NCBI RefSeq assembly: GCF_002750855.1
Contig: NZ_NWUC01000004.1
Location: 186,001 to 250,000 of the forward strand
DNA: 64,000 bases
DNA from: Neopararhizobium haloflavum
Lineage (GTDB): Bacteria; Pseudomonadota; Alphaproteobacteria; Rhizobiales; Rhizobiaceae
Reading direction: 5' to 3'
Of this stretch, positions 20,003-27,977 are shown one piece after another; the stretch's first letter is position 1; each line of letters starts with the position of its first letter. The notes beneath the pieces were generated by a model. That model saw nothing but the letters and a program-made list of their open reading frames with translations, made no database searches and was not told the DNA's origin. Made by a program: the position numbers and the translations under genes.

Positions 20003-21199
20003 ATGTATCTTGCACATGATTTGGGGCAGTTGGCGTCCGGAACCACCATGCCGCCGGAGCCACTGCGGTCCGATCTGCGCCCCCTCGACAAGGTCGACGC
20101 TATCGAATGGCGTTGGTTGAGCGAACGCGCGGTCGAACCCAATGCCTTTCTCTCGCCGAGCCACTATCTGGCCTTGCATAGCCATGCCTCCAGGGCGAAG
20201 CCGGCAAAGGCGGTAACGGTTCGCGGTCGCGATGGAATGCTGGCCGGGATGCTGCCGCTCGTCGGCGCCTGGGCCGCACTCTTCTTGCCCATTCCCGCCC
20301 TTGTCATCGGACAGCCCTATATTCCGCTTGGAACGCCGCTGATCGGCGGGGACGATACCGTCGCCATTGCAGGAGCGATGATCGACATGGCGCGCGAGGC
20401 TGGCGTTGCAATGATCGCCCTGCCCTTGGTGCGAAGCGACGGCCCAGTCGCAAAGGCGTTCGGCGAAGCTCTTGCCGCGCGGGGCATGCGCGCCACACGG
20501 CGCAATCTCCACCAGCGCGCCGCACTTTCCGCCAAGGGCGACAGCGAAAATTACCTGCGCGGGGGTCTCGGCGCGAAGAAACTCAAGGAACTGCGTCGCC
20601 AGCGCCATCGCCTGGAGGATCAGGGCACGGTTGAGTGGCGTGTGTCACGCACGCCCGCCGAACTCGATGACGCGCTGGAGCGCTTCCTGACTCTCGAAGC
20701 GAGCGGTTGGAAGGGCGACACAGGCACCGCGCTCGGCCGAAACGATGGCGATGCCGCCTACATCCGGTCGGCCTGCAAGGCGTTCGGCGCCGAGGGGCGC
20801 CTGGAGATCTGCGAATTGCTGCTGGAAGAGAAGCCGGTCGCATCGGGCATCGTCTTTCGCTCGGCCGACCACGCCTTCTTCTTCAAGACCGCTTACGACG
20901 AAGACCACATGCGCATGTCGCCAGGGGTTCAACTGACGGTGGAACTGACGCGTCACCTCATGGCCGATCCGCAGGTTCGCCTCACCGATTCCGTGGCGAT
21001 CGCCGACCACCCGATGATCGATCATATCTGGAAGGATCGCATCGACATCTGTGATCTCTATCTGCCGACGCGCAAGGGCATCGTTCCACGCATATGCATG
21101 GCGGCCTTCGACACGCGCGGTCTCTTGAAGCGGGCCGCCAAGGCCGCGCTTTCCATTCTGTCTTCAAGCCGCCAAGTTCACGGGAGAACAGCGCGATGA
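20003..21199 (+). CDS. GNAT superfamily acetyltransferase, BioF2/FemAB-like
   Basis: 398 residues. The C-terminal half (about residues 170-340) fits the acetyltransferase domain of the BioF2-like/FemAB-like group, with 'KLKELRRQRHRLEDQG' and 'FLTLEASGWKGDTGTAL' as the recognisable segments. Related proteins act in cell-envelope or polysaccharide acylation, but nothing here fixes a substrate. No signal peptide or membrane helix is certain. The ATG at 20003 has AAAGG ten bases upstream; a GTG at 19985 is an alternative. Its stop overlaps the next ATG in ATGA, so the two products are made together. Confidence 0.75.
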   Translation: MYLAHDLGQLASGTTMPPEPLRSDLRPLDKVDAIEWRWLSERAVEPNAFLSPSHYLALHSHASRAKPAKAVTVRGRDGMLAGMLPLVGAWAALFLPIPALVIGQPYIPLGTPLIGGDDTVAIAGAMIDMAREAGVAMIALPLVRSDGPVAKAFGEALAARGMRATRRNLHQRAALSAKGDSENYLRGGLGAKKLKELRRQRHRLEDQGTVEWRVSRTPAELDDALERFLTLEASGWKGDTGTALGRNDGDAAYIRSACKAFGAEGRLEICELLLEEKPVASGIVFRSADHAFFFKTAYDEDHMRMSPGVQLTVELTRHLMADPQVRLTDSVAIADHPMIDHIWKDRIDICDLYLPTRKGIVPRICMAAFDTRGLLKRAAKAALSILSSSRQVHGRTAR

Positions 21200-22143
21200 C
21201 CGGCACGCTTCACGTTCAGAATCAAGAATTTCGCAGCCACTTTCCCGCGCGTCCCTTCCGGATCGCGCATTCACTCGCCGCGGACCCGAGGCTGACGCTT
21301 CCCGCCATTCTGGAACTGGTGCAACAGCTGCCCGGCGACCGAATCGAATACAATTCCGGCAAGGTCGGCATCACGCAGGACCCCTCGACCACGCCACTCG
21401 TCGACCTGTCTCCGGATGCGGTGATCGCCCGGATCGAGACGGCGGGCGCCTGGATGGTGCTGAAGCGCATCGAATGTCTGCCGGCCTATCGTGCGCTTCT
21501 TGAGGAGGGCCTTCTGTCCGTTGCCCGCGCTCGGGGCCATTCCAGCATCATGGCCGCCGGCTTTTCAGACATCCAGGGTTTCCTCTTCGTCTCGTCGCCT
21601 GACTCCACGACGCCTTTCCATGTCGATGGCGAGGACAATTTCTTTGTCCAGATCCACGGCGACAAGCAGTTCAACGTCTACGACAACGAGGATCGCGCCA
21701 TCGTTTCGGAAGACCAGATCGAGCACGCGCTGACGCAGCACCGCAACATGACGTTCGATCCCGCTTATGAGGATCGCGGCATGCACAATCATCTCGAACC
21801 CGGCGACGGCCTGTTCATCCCCTATCTCTGGCCGCATTACGTAAAGACAAAAGGCAGCTATTCGATCTCGCTGGCGATTACGTGGAAGAGCAAGGCGGTG
21901 CGGCGGCGCAACCATCTTTACGTCGCCAATTCGATGCTGCGGCGGCGGGGCCTGCCCCAGAAGGCGCCTGGCGTCCATCGCGTATGGGACGAGGTGAAAA
22001 TCCTTGCGATGCAGATGGCCGCCGCGACAGTGGATCCGCTGCGCCGATCGGAACGGTTGCGCAAGGCCATCCGCGGCCTCATCCTCGGCAAGGGTGCGAA
22101 CTACTACTACCGTGACAGGGGGCCCGAGGCCGGCAAGGTCTGA
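21196..22143 (+). CDS. Cupin-8/JmjC-like putative Fe(II)/2-oxoglutarate oxygenase
   Basis: 315 residues. The region around residues 125-230 resembles the JmjC/cupin-8 fold: 'TTPFHVDGEDNFFVQIHG' contains His142-x-Asp144, and 'GDGLFIPYLWPHYVKT' contains His214, together a plausible iron-binding triad. JmjC-like bacterial enzymes hydroxylate proteins, RNA or small molecules; the substrate here is unknown. The ATG at 21196 overlaps the stop of the upstream acetyltransferase by four bases. A C-terminal basic tail of about 80 residues follows the core. The next gene is on the opposite strand. Confidence 0.75.
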   Translation: MTGTLHVQNQEFRSHFPARPFRIAHSLAADPRLTLPAILELVQQLPGDRIEYNSGKVGITQDPSTTPLVDLSPDAVIARIETAGAWMVLKRIECLPAYRALLEEGLLSVARARGHSSIMAAGFSDIQGFLFVSSPDSTTPFHVDGEDNFFVQIHGDKQFNVYDNEDRAIVSEDQIEHALTQHRNMTFDPAYEDRGMHNHLEPGDGLFIPYLWPHYVKTKGSYSISLAITWKSKAVRRRNHLYVANSMLRRRGLPQKAPGVHRVWDEVKILAMQMAAATVDPLRRSERLRKAIRGLILGKGANYYYRDRGPEAGKV

Positions 22144-22159
22144 CGGTTCGGCGCGTTCT

Positions 22160-22762
22160 TCACGCCAACACGAAATCGAACCGCGCGAGCAAGCCGTCAG
22201 CTGCCTCGCTCATGTCCATCACAAGGCGGGCATCGAAGATGCCGTCGGATCGATTGGCGGGATCGCCGGGGAAATAGAGCTGGGTTGTCAGCAGGCTGGC
22301 AGCTTCATTGCCCACCTTGACGTGAAAGTGCCGTGTGCGGCCGGGATAGAGGCCGGGAACGATCGTCTCGAAGATGTAGCGACCGTTCGCGTCGCTCACC
22401 TGGTGGCCGCGAAACCGGTAGGTCTCGTTGTCATACCTGCCAGCGTCGTCGGCATGCCAGAGATCGACGTTGATGCCGCTGAGCGGCCGGCAGGCGGTGT
22501 CGACCACAAAACCATGGAGCGCAACCGGGCGACCGGCCCCGTCCGCGCGAAAATTCCGCTTCTGCGGCGTGACGGGCGTGAAGAACGGACCCTCCGTCTG
22601 GGCCGGCGTGACCGCATCCGTTTCGCCGCAGCCCGGTGTCGGCGCAAGACCCTGCGCCTCGACCCTGCCGGCCGCGATCAGAATGGGGGCAGACAACCAG
22701 GCTTCGAGAAACGTGCGGCGGGAAATGTACGGGGGCACGGCGTTTCTCCTCAATGACTGCAT
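22160..22762 (-). CDS. Exported intradiol ring-cleavage dioxygenase-like protein
   Basis: 200 residues. The N-terminus has a Tat-like motif 'SRRTFLEA' followed by a hydrophobic stretch and a cleavage-like 'RVEAQG', so the protein is probably exported folded. The rest matches the intradiol dioxygenase fold. 'DLWHADDAGRYDNE' gives one tyrosine ligand, 'VPGLYPGRTRHFHVKV' gives the second tyrosine and both histidines, so the Fe(III) set appears intact. Cytoplasmic relatives cleave catechol or protocatechuate. Exported ones are poorly understood, and no aromatic-degradation genes lie nearby. Confidence 0.82.
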   Translation of the reverse strand: MQSLRRNAVPPYISRRTFLEAWLSAPILIAAGRVEAQGLAPTPGCGETDAVTPAQTEGPFFTPVTPQKRNFRADGAGRPVALHGFVVDTACRPLSGINVDLWHADDAGRYDNETYRFRGHQVSDANGRYIFETIVPGLYPGRTRHFHVKVGNEAASLLTTQLYFPGDPANRSDGIFDARLVMDMSEAADGLLARFDFVLA

Positions 22763-22844
22763 GGGCGCGCCCTGTCGCTCGCCCGTTTGCCTATGCTAGT
22801 CGAAAGAAGCCGATTCCGCAGCCTTCTCCGAAAGACCGACAGAC

Positions 22845-24245
22845 ATGGCCAAACCCCGCACCCAATTCGTCTGCCAGAACTGCGGGACCGTTCACACGCG
22901 CTGGGCCGGCCGCTGCGACGGGTGCGGGGAATGGAACACCATCATCGAGGATGATCCTCAGGCCGGCATTGGCGGCGGTCCAGGCCGTTCCCCGAAGAAA
23001 GGGCGCCCGGTCGCACTCACTTCACTTTCGGGCGAGATCGAGGAGGCACCGCGAATCCCGACCGGCATGAACGAGCTCGATCGCGCCACCGGCGGCGGCT
23101 TCGTGCGAGGCTCGGCCCTGCTCATTGGCGGCGATCCGGGTATCGGCAAGTCGACGATGCTGATGCAGGCCGCAGCGGCGCTGTCGCGCGGCGGTCACCG
23201 TATCATCTATGTCTCCGGCGAAGAGGCGGTGGCACAGGTGCGGTTGCGGGCCCAGCGCCTCGGGGCAGCCGATACCGACGTCCTGCTTGCCGCGGAAACC
23301 AATGTCGAGGACATCCTCGCAACGCTCTCGGAAGGCAAGCGTCCCGATCTGGTCATCATCGATTCCATCCAGACCCTTTGGAGTGATCTGGCCGAAAGCG
23401 CGCCGGGCACGGTGACCCAGGTGCGTGTCGGGGTGCAGGCGCTGATCCGATTCGCCAAACAGACCGGCGCCACGGTGGTGCTGGTCGGTCACGTCACCAA
23501 GGACGGACAGATCGCCGGTCCAAGGGTGGTCGAGCACATGGTCGACGCGGTGCTTTATTTCGAAGGCGATCGCGGACACCACTATCGCATCCTGCGCACG
23601 GTCAAGAACCGCTTCGGCCCGACCGATGAGATCGGCGTGTTCGAGATGTCCGACAAGGGGCTGCGCGAAGTGGCAAATCCATCCGAACTCTTTCTCGGCG
23701 AGCGAAACGAGAAATCGCCCGGAGCGGCGGTCTTCGCCGGCATGGAGGGGACGCGCCCGATCCTAGTGGAAGTGCAAGCGCTGGTTGCCCCCTCACCGCT
23801 GGGCACGCCGCGACGCGCCGTCGTCGGGTGGGATTCAGCGCGACTGTCGATGATACTGGCCGTGCTGGAGGCGCATTGCGGTGTCCGTCTGGCTCAGCAC
23901 GACGTCTATCTCAATATCGCCGGCGGATACCGGATCAGCGAGCCGGCCGCCGACCTGGCCGTCGCTTCGGCCCTCGTTTCATCGCTGGCCGGCCTTGCCC
24001 TTCCGGCCGATTGCGTCTATTTCGGCGAAATCAGCCTCTCGGGTGCCGTGCGGCCAGTGGCCCATACCGCTCAGCGCCTTAAAGAAGCCGAAAAACTGGG
24101 GTTTCAGCGGGCCGTTCTGCCGTCAGCGTCAGCCGACATGCCGGCGCGCACGACGAAGAGCTTGACTGAGGTGGAGGCGCTGGCCGATCTGGTCGTTCAG
24201 ATCGCGGGGGCCAAGGCCACACAAGGATCAGACGACGACGCTTAG
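22845..24245 (+). CDS. radA: DNA repair protein RadA (Sms)
   Basis: 466 residues. RadA promotes branch migration in recombination and transformation. Domains in order: a C4 zinc finger with Cys10, Cys13, Cys24 and Cys27; a RecA-like ATPase with Walker A 'GGDPGIGKST' (residues 95-104) and the RadA-specific 'KNRFG' motif; and a C-terminal Lon-protease-like domain ('ISLSGAVRPV'). The length matches the family. It is followed 68 bases later by cvpA. Confidence 0.96.
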   Translation: MAKPRTQFVCQNCGTVHTRWAGRCDGCGEWNTIIEDDPQAGIGGGPGRSPKKGRPVALTSLSGEIEEAPRIPTGMNELDRATGGGFVRGSALLIGGDPGIGKSTMLMQAAAALSRGGHRIIYVSGEEAVAQVRLRAQRLGAADTDVLLAAETNVEDILATLSEGKRPDLVIIDSIQTLWSDLAESAPGTVTQVRVGVQALIRFAKQTGATVVLVGHVTKDGQIAGPRVVEHMVDAVLYFEGDRGHHYRILRTVKNRFGPTDEIGVFEMSDKGLREVANPSELFLGERNEKSPGAAVFAGMEGTRPILVEVQALVAPSPLGTPRRAVVGWDSARLSMILAVLEAHCGVRLAQHDVYLNIAGGYRISEPAADLAVASALVSSLAGLALPADCVYFGEISLSGAVRPVAHTAQRLKEAEKLGFQRAVLPSASADMPARTTKSLTEVEALADLVVQIAGAKATQGSDDDA

Positions 24246-24313
24246 GTGCCAAGCGCGTCTTCGTCACGACAACAACGCGGCGACCCGCGCGGCGCTCCTG
24301 GAGTAGCAATCGC

Positions 24314-24889
24314 ATGCCAATTACCATTCTCGACGGAATCCTGATCGGGATAACCCTGTTTTCCGCCGTCTTGGCAATGGTGCGCGGCTTTTCCCGCGAG
24401 GTTCTTTCGGTCGCGTCATGGATCGCAGCCGCCTTCGCGGCCTATACGTTCTATCCGCTGCTCGTACCGTTCGCCTCCGACTACACGACGAGCGCAACGG
24501 TCGCGACGATCGGATCGGCCGCCGTCATCTTTCTCGTGGCGCTCATCATCGTTTCCTTCATCACGATGCGCATCGCTGATTTCATCATCGACAGCCGCAT
24601 CGGCGCGCTCGACCGGACGCTCGGATTCGTCTTCGGCGCTGCGCGCGGCGTGCTGCTGGTGGTCGTTGGCATGCTCTTCTTCAATTGGCTCGTCGACGAG
24701 CCGCGCCAGCCGCCATGGGTGACCGAGGCGAAATCGAAGCCGCTGCTCGACCAGCTTGGTGACCAGCTCGTCAACATGTTGCCGGAAGATGCAGACGCCA
24801 CCATCCTCGACCGGCTGCGCGGCGGCAGCGCCGGCGAAGCCGAAGGCCAGGAGGCTACGCCCGCCGACCCAGGTGCCGCCGGCAACTAG
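24314..24889 (+). CDS. cvpA: CvpA family membrane protein
   Basis: 191 residues with four hydrophobic segments in the first 140 residues and an acidic, Ala/Gly-rich tail. CvpA was named for colicin V production in E. coli; its true function is unclear. It lies directly upstream of purF, as in many proteobacteria. 'ILDGILIGITLFSAVLAMVRGF' spans the typical N-terminus. Confidence 0.9.
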   Translation: MPITILDGILIGITLFSAVLAMVRGFSREVLSVASWIAAAFAAYTFYPLLVPFASDYTTSATVATIGSAAVIFLVALIIVSFITMRIADFIIDSRIGALDRTLGFVFGAARGVLLVVVGMLFFNWLVDEPRQPPWVTEAKSKPLLDQLGDQLVNMLPEDADATILDRLRGGSAGEAEGQEATPADPGAAGN

Positions 24890-24908
24890 GACAAAGACGA
24901 CCTGATGG

Positions 24909-24926
24909 CGCGGGGGAGCCCCCGCG
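24909..24926. repeat. GC-rich hairpin between cvpA and purF
   Basis: CGCGGGGG and CCCCCGCG flank a two-base centre, forming a compact hairpin 19 bases after the cvpA stop. It is followed by TTGTCGC, with no real T-tract. It could be an attenuator or partial terminator before purF; evidence is structural only. Confidence 0.35.
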
Positions 24927-24986
24927 TTGTCGCATCGACGATGCACCCGCCCCGTATAAGGGGCAAAACACACAAAGGCCGAAGCC

Positions 24987-26462
24987 ATGGCAGACTTGTC
25001 TGCAGCGACCGTTCAGCCAGACCAATCGGAATCCGATGCCTTCCGCGACGAATGCGGCGTCTTCGGGATATTCGGCAAGCCGGAGGCCTCCGCCGTTGTC
25101 ACGCTCGGGCTGCACGCCCTCCAACACCGCGGACAGGAGGCGGCCGGTATCGTCGCCTATGACGGGCGGCAGTTCTTCATAGAGCGCCATGTCGGATTGA
25201 TCGGCGATACGTTCACGAAGCAATCGGTGATCGATCGGCTCCAAGGCAATCGCGCAATCGGTCATACGCGCTACTCCACGACGGGCGGCGAAGGTCTGCG
25301 TAACGTTCAGCCATTCTTCGCCGAGTTCGCGGGCGGCGGATTTGCCGTTGCGCACAACGGCAACATCACCAATGCCATGACGTTGCAGAAGCAGTTGCAG
25401 AAGCGCGGTGCCATCTTCTCATCCACGTCCGACACCGAAACGATCCTTCACCTGATCGCGGTATCGAGCGGCACGCAGCTCATCGACAAGTTCATCGACG
25501 CGATCACGCAGCTCGAAGGCGCGTTTTCGCTTGTCGGCCTCTCGGAAAAGAAGATGATCGGGGCGCGCGATCCACTTGGCATCCGGCCACTGGTCATCGG
25601 CGATCTCGACGGCGCCTATATCCTTGCGTCGGAGACCTGCGCGCTGGACATCATCGGTGCCCGCTTCGTGCGCGACGTCAAGCCCGGCGAGGTCGTCGTG
25701 GTGACGGAGAAAGGCATCGAAAGCCATTTCCCCTTCGAGAAGAGCCGGCCCCGGTTCTGCATTTTCGAGTATGTCTATTTCGCCCGCCCCGATTCCATGA
25801 TCGAGGGTCGCAATGTGTACGAGGCGCGAAAGCGGATCGGTGAGGAACTTGCTGCGGAAAGCCCGATCGAAGCCGATGTCGTCGTTCCGGTTCCCGATTC
25901 CGGCGTGCCCGCGGCGATCGGCTTCGCGCAGGGCTCCGGTATTCCCTTCGAACTCGGCATCATCCGCAATCACTATGTCGGTCGCACGTTCATCCAGCCC
26001 ACGGCCGCGATCCGCCACATGGGCGTCAAGCTGAAGCACAATGCCAACAAGCGGATGCTGGAAGGCAAGCGCGTGATCCTCGTTGACGATTCGATCGTGC
26101 GCGGAACCACGTCACAGAAGATCGTCCAGATGGTGCGCGAGGCCGGAGCGCGCGAGGTACACATGCGCATCGCTTCGCCGCCGACGATGTCGTCATGCTT
26201 TTATGGCGTTGACACACCGGAGAAGGCCAAACTGCTTGCATCGCGCATGTCGATCGAGGAGATGGCCGAGTTCATCCGCGTGGATTCGCTCGCCTTTCTT
26301 TCGATCGACGGGCTTTACCGCGCCGTCGCCGAACCCGGTCGCAACGCCGAAGCGCCGCAGTTCTGCGATGCCTGCTTCACGGGCGATTACCCGACGCGGC
26401 TGACCGACCAGGATGCGGTCGACAACGTGCGCACGCTGTCGCTGCTCGCCAACAACGGATAA
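24987..26462 (+). CDS. purF: Amidophosphoribosyltransferase
   Basis: 491 residues. It makes 5-phosphoribosylamine from PRPP and glutamine, the first step of purine synthesis. The glutaminase N-terminal cysteine lies in 'DECGVFGIFG', after a propeptide of about 22 residues that is normally removed. The PRPP motif is 'VILVDDSIVRGTTS', and 'RDPLGIRPLVIG' is also conserved. The SDR gene follows nine bases after the stop. Confidence 0.96.
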   Translation: MADLSAATVQPDQSESDAFRDECGVFGIFGKPEASAVVTLGLHALQHRGQEAAGIVAYDGRQFFIERHVGLIGDTFTKQSVIDRLQGNRAIGHTRYSTTGGEGLRNVQPFFAEFAGGGFAVAHNGNITNAMTLQKQLQKRGAIFSSTSDTETILHLIAVSSGTQLIDKFIDAITQLEGAFSLVGLSEKKMIGARDPLGIRPLVIGDLDGAYILASETCALDIIGARFVRDVKPGEVVVVTEKGIESHFPFEKSRPRFCIFEYVYFARPDSMIEGRNVYEARKRIGEELAAESPIEADVVVPVPDSGVPAAIGFAQGSGIPFELGIIRNHYVGRTFIQPTAAIRHMGVKLKHNANKRMLEGKRVILVDDSIVRGTTSQKIVQMVREAGAREVHMRIASPPTMSSCFYGVDTPEKAKLLASRMSIEEMAEFIRVDSLAFLSIDGLYRAVAEPGRNAEAPQFCDACFTGDYPTRLTDQDAVDNVRTLSLLANNG

Positions 26463-26471
26463 GGACCCTTC

Positions 26472-27209
26472 ATGTTCGACCTTTCGGGCCGCACCGCGCT
26501 GGTGACCGGCGCCTCTCGCGGCATTGGCTATTTCATCGCGCTGGAACTGGCCAGACGCGGGGCGCATATCATCGCTGTCGCGCGCACGGTCGGAGGGCTT
26601 GAGGATCTGGATGACGACATCAAGGCCGTGGGCGCCAGCGCAACGCTCGTCCCCCTCGATCTGACCGACATGAAAGCAATCGATGCACTCGGCGGCTCCA
26701 TCCACGAGCGGTGGGGCAAGCTTGACGTGCTCGTCGCAAATGCTGGAGTGCTCGGCACGATTTCGCCGATCGGCCACATCAAGGCAAAGGATTTCGAGAA
26801 AGTGATGACGCTCAACGTCAACGCCACCTGGCGGTTGATGCGCAGCGTGGAGCCGCTCATCCGTGCGTCTGATGCCGGCCGGGCCATCTTCCTGTCATCG
26901 GGCGTTGCCCATTCCTGCCGGCCGTTCTGGGGCGGCTATGCCGCATCGAAGGCCGCGATCGAGGCGCTGGCGCGCATATGGGCCAACGAACTCGTCAACA
27001 CCGCGGTTCGCATCAACTGCGTCAACCCGGGCGCCACTCGCACGGCGATGCGGGCGCAGGCCGTTCCAGGCGAGAATCCCGATACCCTGCCCGATCCACG
27101 GGACGTCGCGGCAAAGATCATCAAACTCGCAGACCCGGCGTTGACGGAAACCGGGATGCTATACGACGTACGCGAAGATCGGATGCTGCGATACCGCGAG
27201 CCCGAATAG
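26472..27209 (+). CDS. Short-chain dehydrogenase/reductase
   Basis: 245 residues. Cofactor motif 'VTGASRGIGYFIA', 'ANAGVLG' and the triad region 'FLSSGVAHSCRPFWGGYAASKAA' are present. The specific substrate is unknown. It starts nine bases after purF with AAGGA before the ATG and is followed by an intrinsic terminator, so it is the last gene of the cvpA-purF-SDR unit. The same purF-SDR linkage is known from other Hyphomicrobiales. Confidence 0.88.
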   Translation: MFDLSGRTALVTGASRGIGYFIALELARRGAHIIAVARTVGGLEDLDDDIKAVGASATLVPLDLTDMKAIDALGGSIHERWGKLDVLVANAGVLGTISPIGHIKAKDFEKVMTLNVNATWRLMRSVEPLIRASDAGRAIFLSSGVAHSCRPFWGGYAASKAAIEALARIWANELVNTAVRINCVNPGATRTAMRAQAVPGENPDTLPDPRDVAAKIIKLADPALTETGMLYDVREDRMLRYREPE

Positions 27210-27234
27210 GCGCCCGGCAGCACCCTGAATGATC

Positions 27235-27264
27235 AACCCGCGTCCATCCGGCGCGGGTTTTTTC
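27235..27264 (+). terminator. Intrinsic terminator after the purF-SDR unit
   Basis: Perfect 8-bp stem AACCCGCG and CGCGGGTT with a nine-base loop, running into a T-tract of about seven T residues, 26 bases after the SDR stop. It insulates the purine genes from the padR efflux operon. Confidence 0.88.
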
Positions 27265-27317
27265 ATTTGACGATCAAGGCAATGCGATTTTCGAAGCAGC
27301 AGCGGCGACCTATGCCG

Positions 27318-27346
27318 TTGCAATATATTCTCGTTCGATATATGTA
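27318..27346 (+). promoter_or_regulatory. Predicted promoter of the padR-RND operon
   Basis: TTGCAA at 27318-27323 and TATGTA at 27341-27346 with a 17-base spacer, in an AT-rich patch. It overlaps the left arm of the dyad at 27323-27374, so an occupied dyad would block RNA polymerase. Confidence 0.5.
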
Positions 27347-27374
27347 ATGTCAGCATATAGCGAACGAATATATA
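27323..27374. promoter_or_regulatory. Long dyad, probable PadR operator
   Basis: Two inverted arms of about 21 bases, 27323-27344 and 27354-27374, share ATATATTC, GTTCG and TATATG with one mismatch and a two-base insertion in the left arm. The dyad covers the predicted -10 box and lies just before padR. PadR repressors normally bind dyads in their own promoter, so autoregulation is the simplest reading. Confidence 0.6.
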
Positions 27375-27415
27375 GGGACGCATGAATGTGTCCCGGACAG
27401 GGGTTATCCGGCCAG

Positions 27416-27964
27416 ATGAACATCCGCACTCTTTGCCTCACCATTCTGAATTTCGGCGATGCGACGGGCTATGAAATCAAGAAAATGGCGACGGAGTCGC
27501 GCTTTTCCTATTTCATCGATGCCAGCTATGGCTCGATCTATCCGGCCCTGACACGCCTTGAGAAGGATGGCTGCGTCACCGCCCGTGAGGAAAGGGAGGC
27601 CGGCAAGCCGGCGCGCAAGGTCTATTCGATCACCGAAAAGGGACATGGCGAGCTTTGCGACTGGCTGTCGTCGCCGCCAAAGCCGGATGTCTTCAAATCG
27701 GAATTCCTGCTGATCGCCATGTGCGCCGACATGCTCGACGAGGAAACGTTGACGCGCGCAATCGACGTTCGCGTCAAGCAGCTGGAAGCTGAGCTCACCC
27801 AGATCCGCGAGGCGTCGACCTGCACCGAGCACGCCGGCACGAACTGGATCGCCGACTACGGCAAGGCCTGCATGAGCTTCAATCTCGACTACCTGAAACA
27901 GCGCCGAAACGAATTGCAGGCCCTTGCGCGGGATACCTCCCAATCCGCGCAGGCCGCTGAATGA
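27416..27964 (+). CDS. PadR family transcriptional regulator
   Basis: 182 residues. The winged-helix N-terminal domain runs 'IRTLCLTILNFGDATGYEIKK' through 'YGSIYPALTRLEKDGCVTARE', the PadR signature, and a C-terminal helical dimerisation domain follows (about residues 85-170). It most likely represses the RND operon that starts 13 bases downstream and responds to a drug or phenolic ligand. Two starts are possible: the ATG at 27416 fits family starts, while the ATG at 27386 has AGGGA at better spacing. Confidence 0.9.
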   Translation: MNIRTLCLTILNFGDATGYEIKKMATESRFSYFIDASYGSIYPALTRLEKDGCVTAREEREAGKPARKVYSITEKGHGELCDWLSSPPKPDVFKSEFLLIAMCADMLDEETLTRAIDVRVKQLEAELTQIREASTCTEHAGTNWIADYGKACMSFNLDYLKQRRNELQALARDTSQSAQAAE

Positions 27965-27977
27965 CAGGAGTGCCGTC

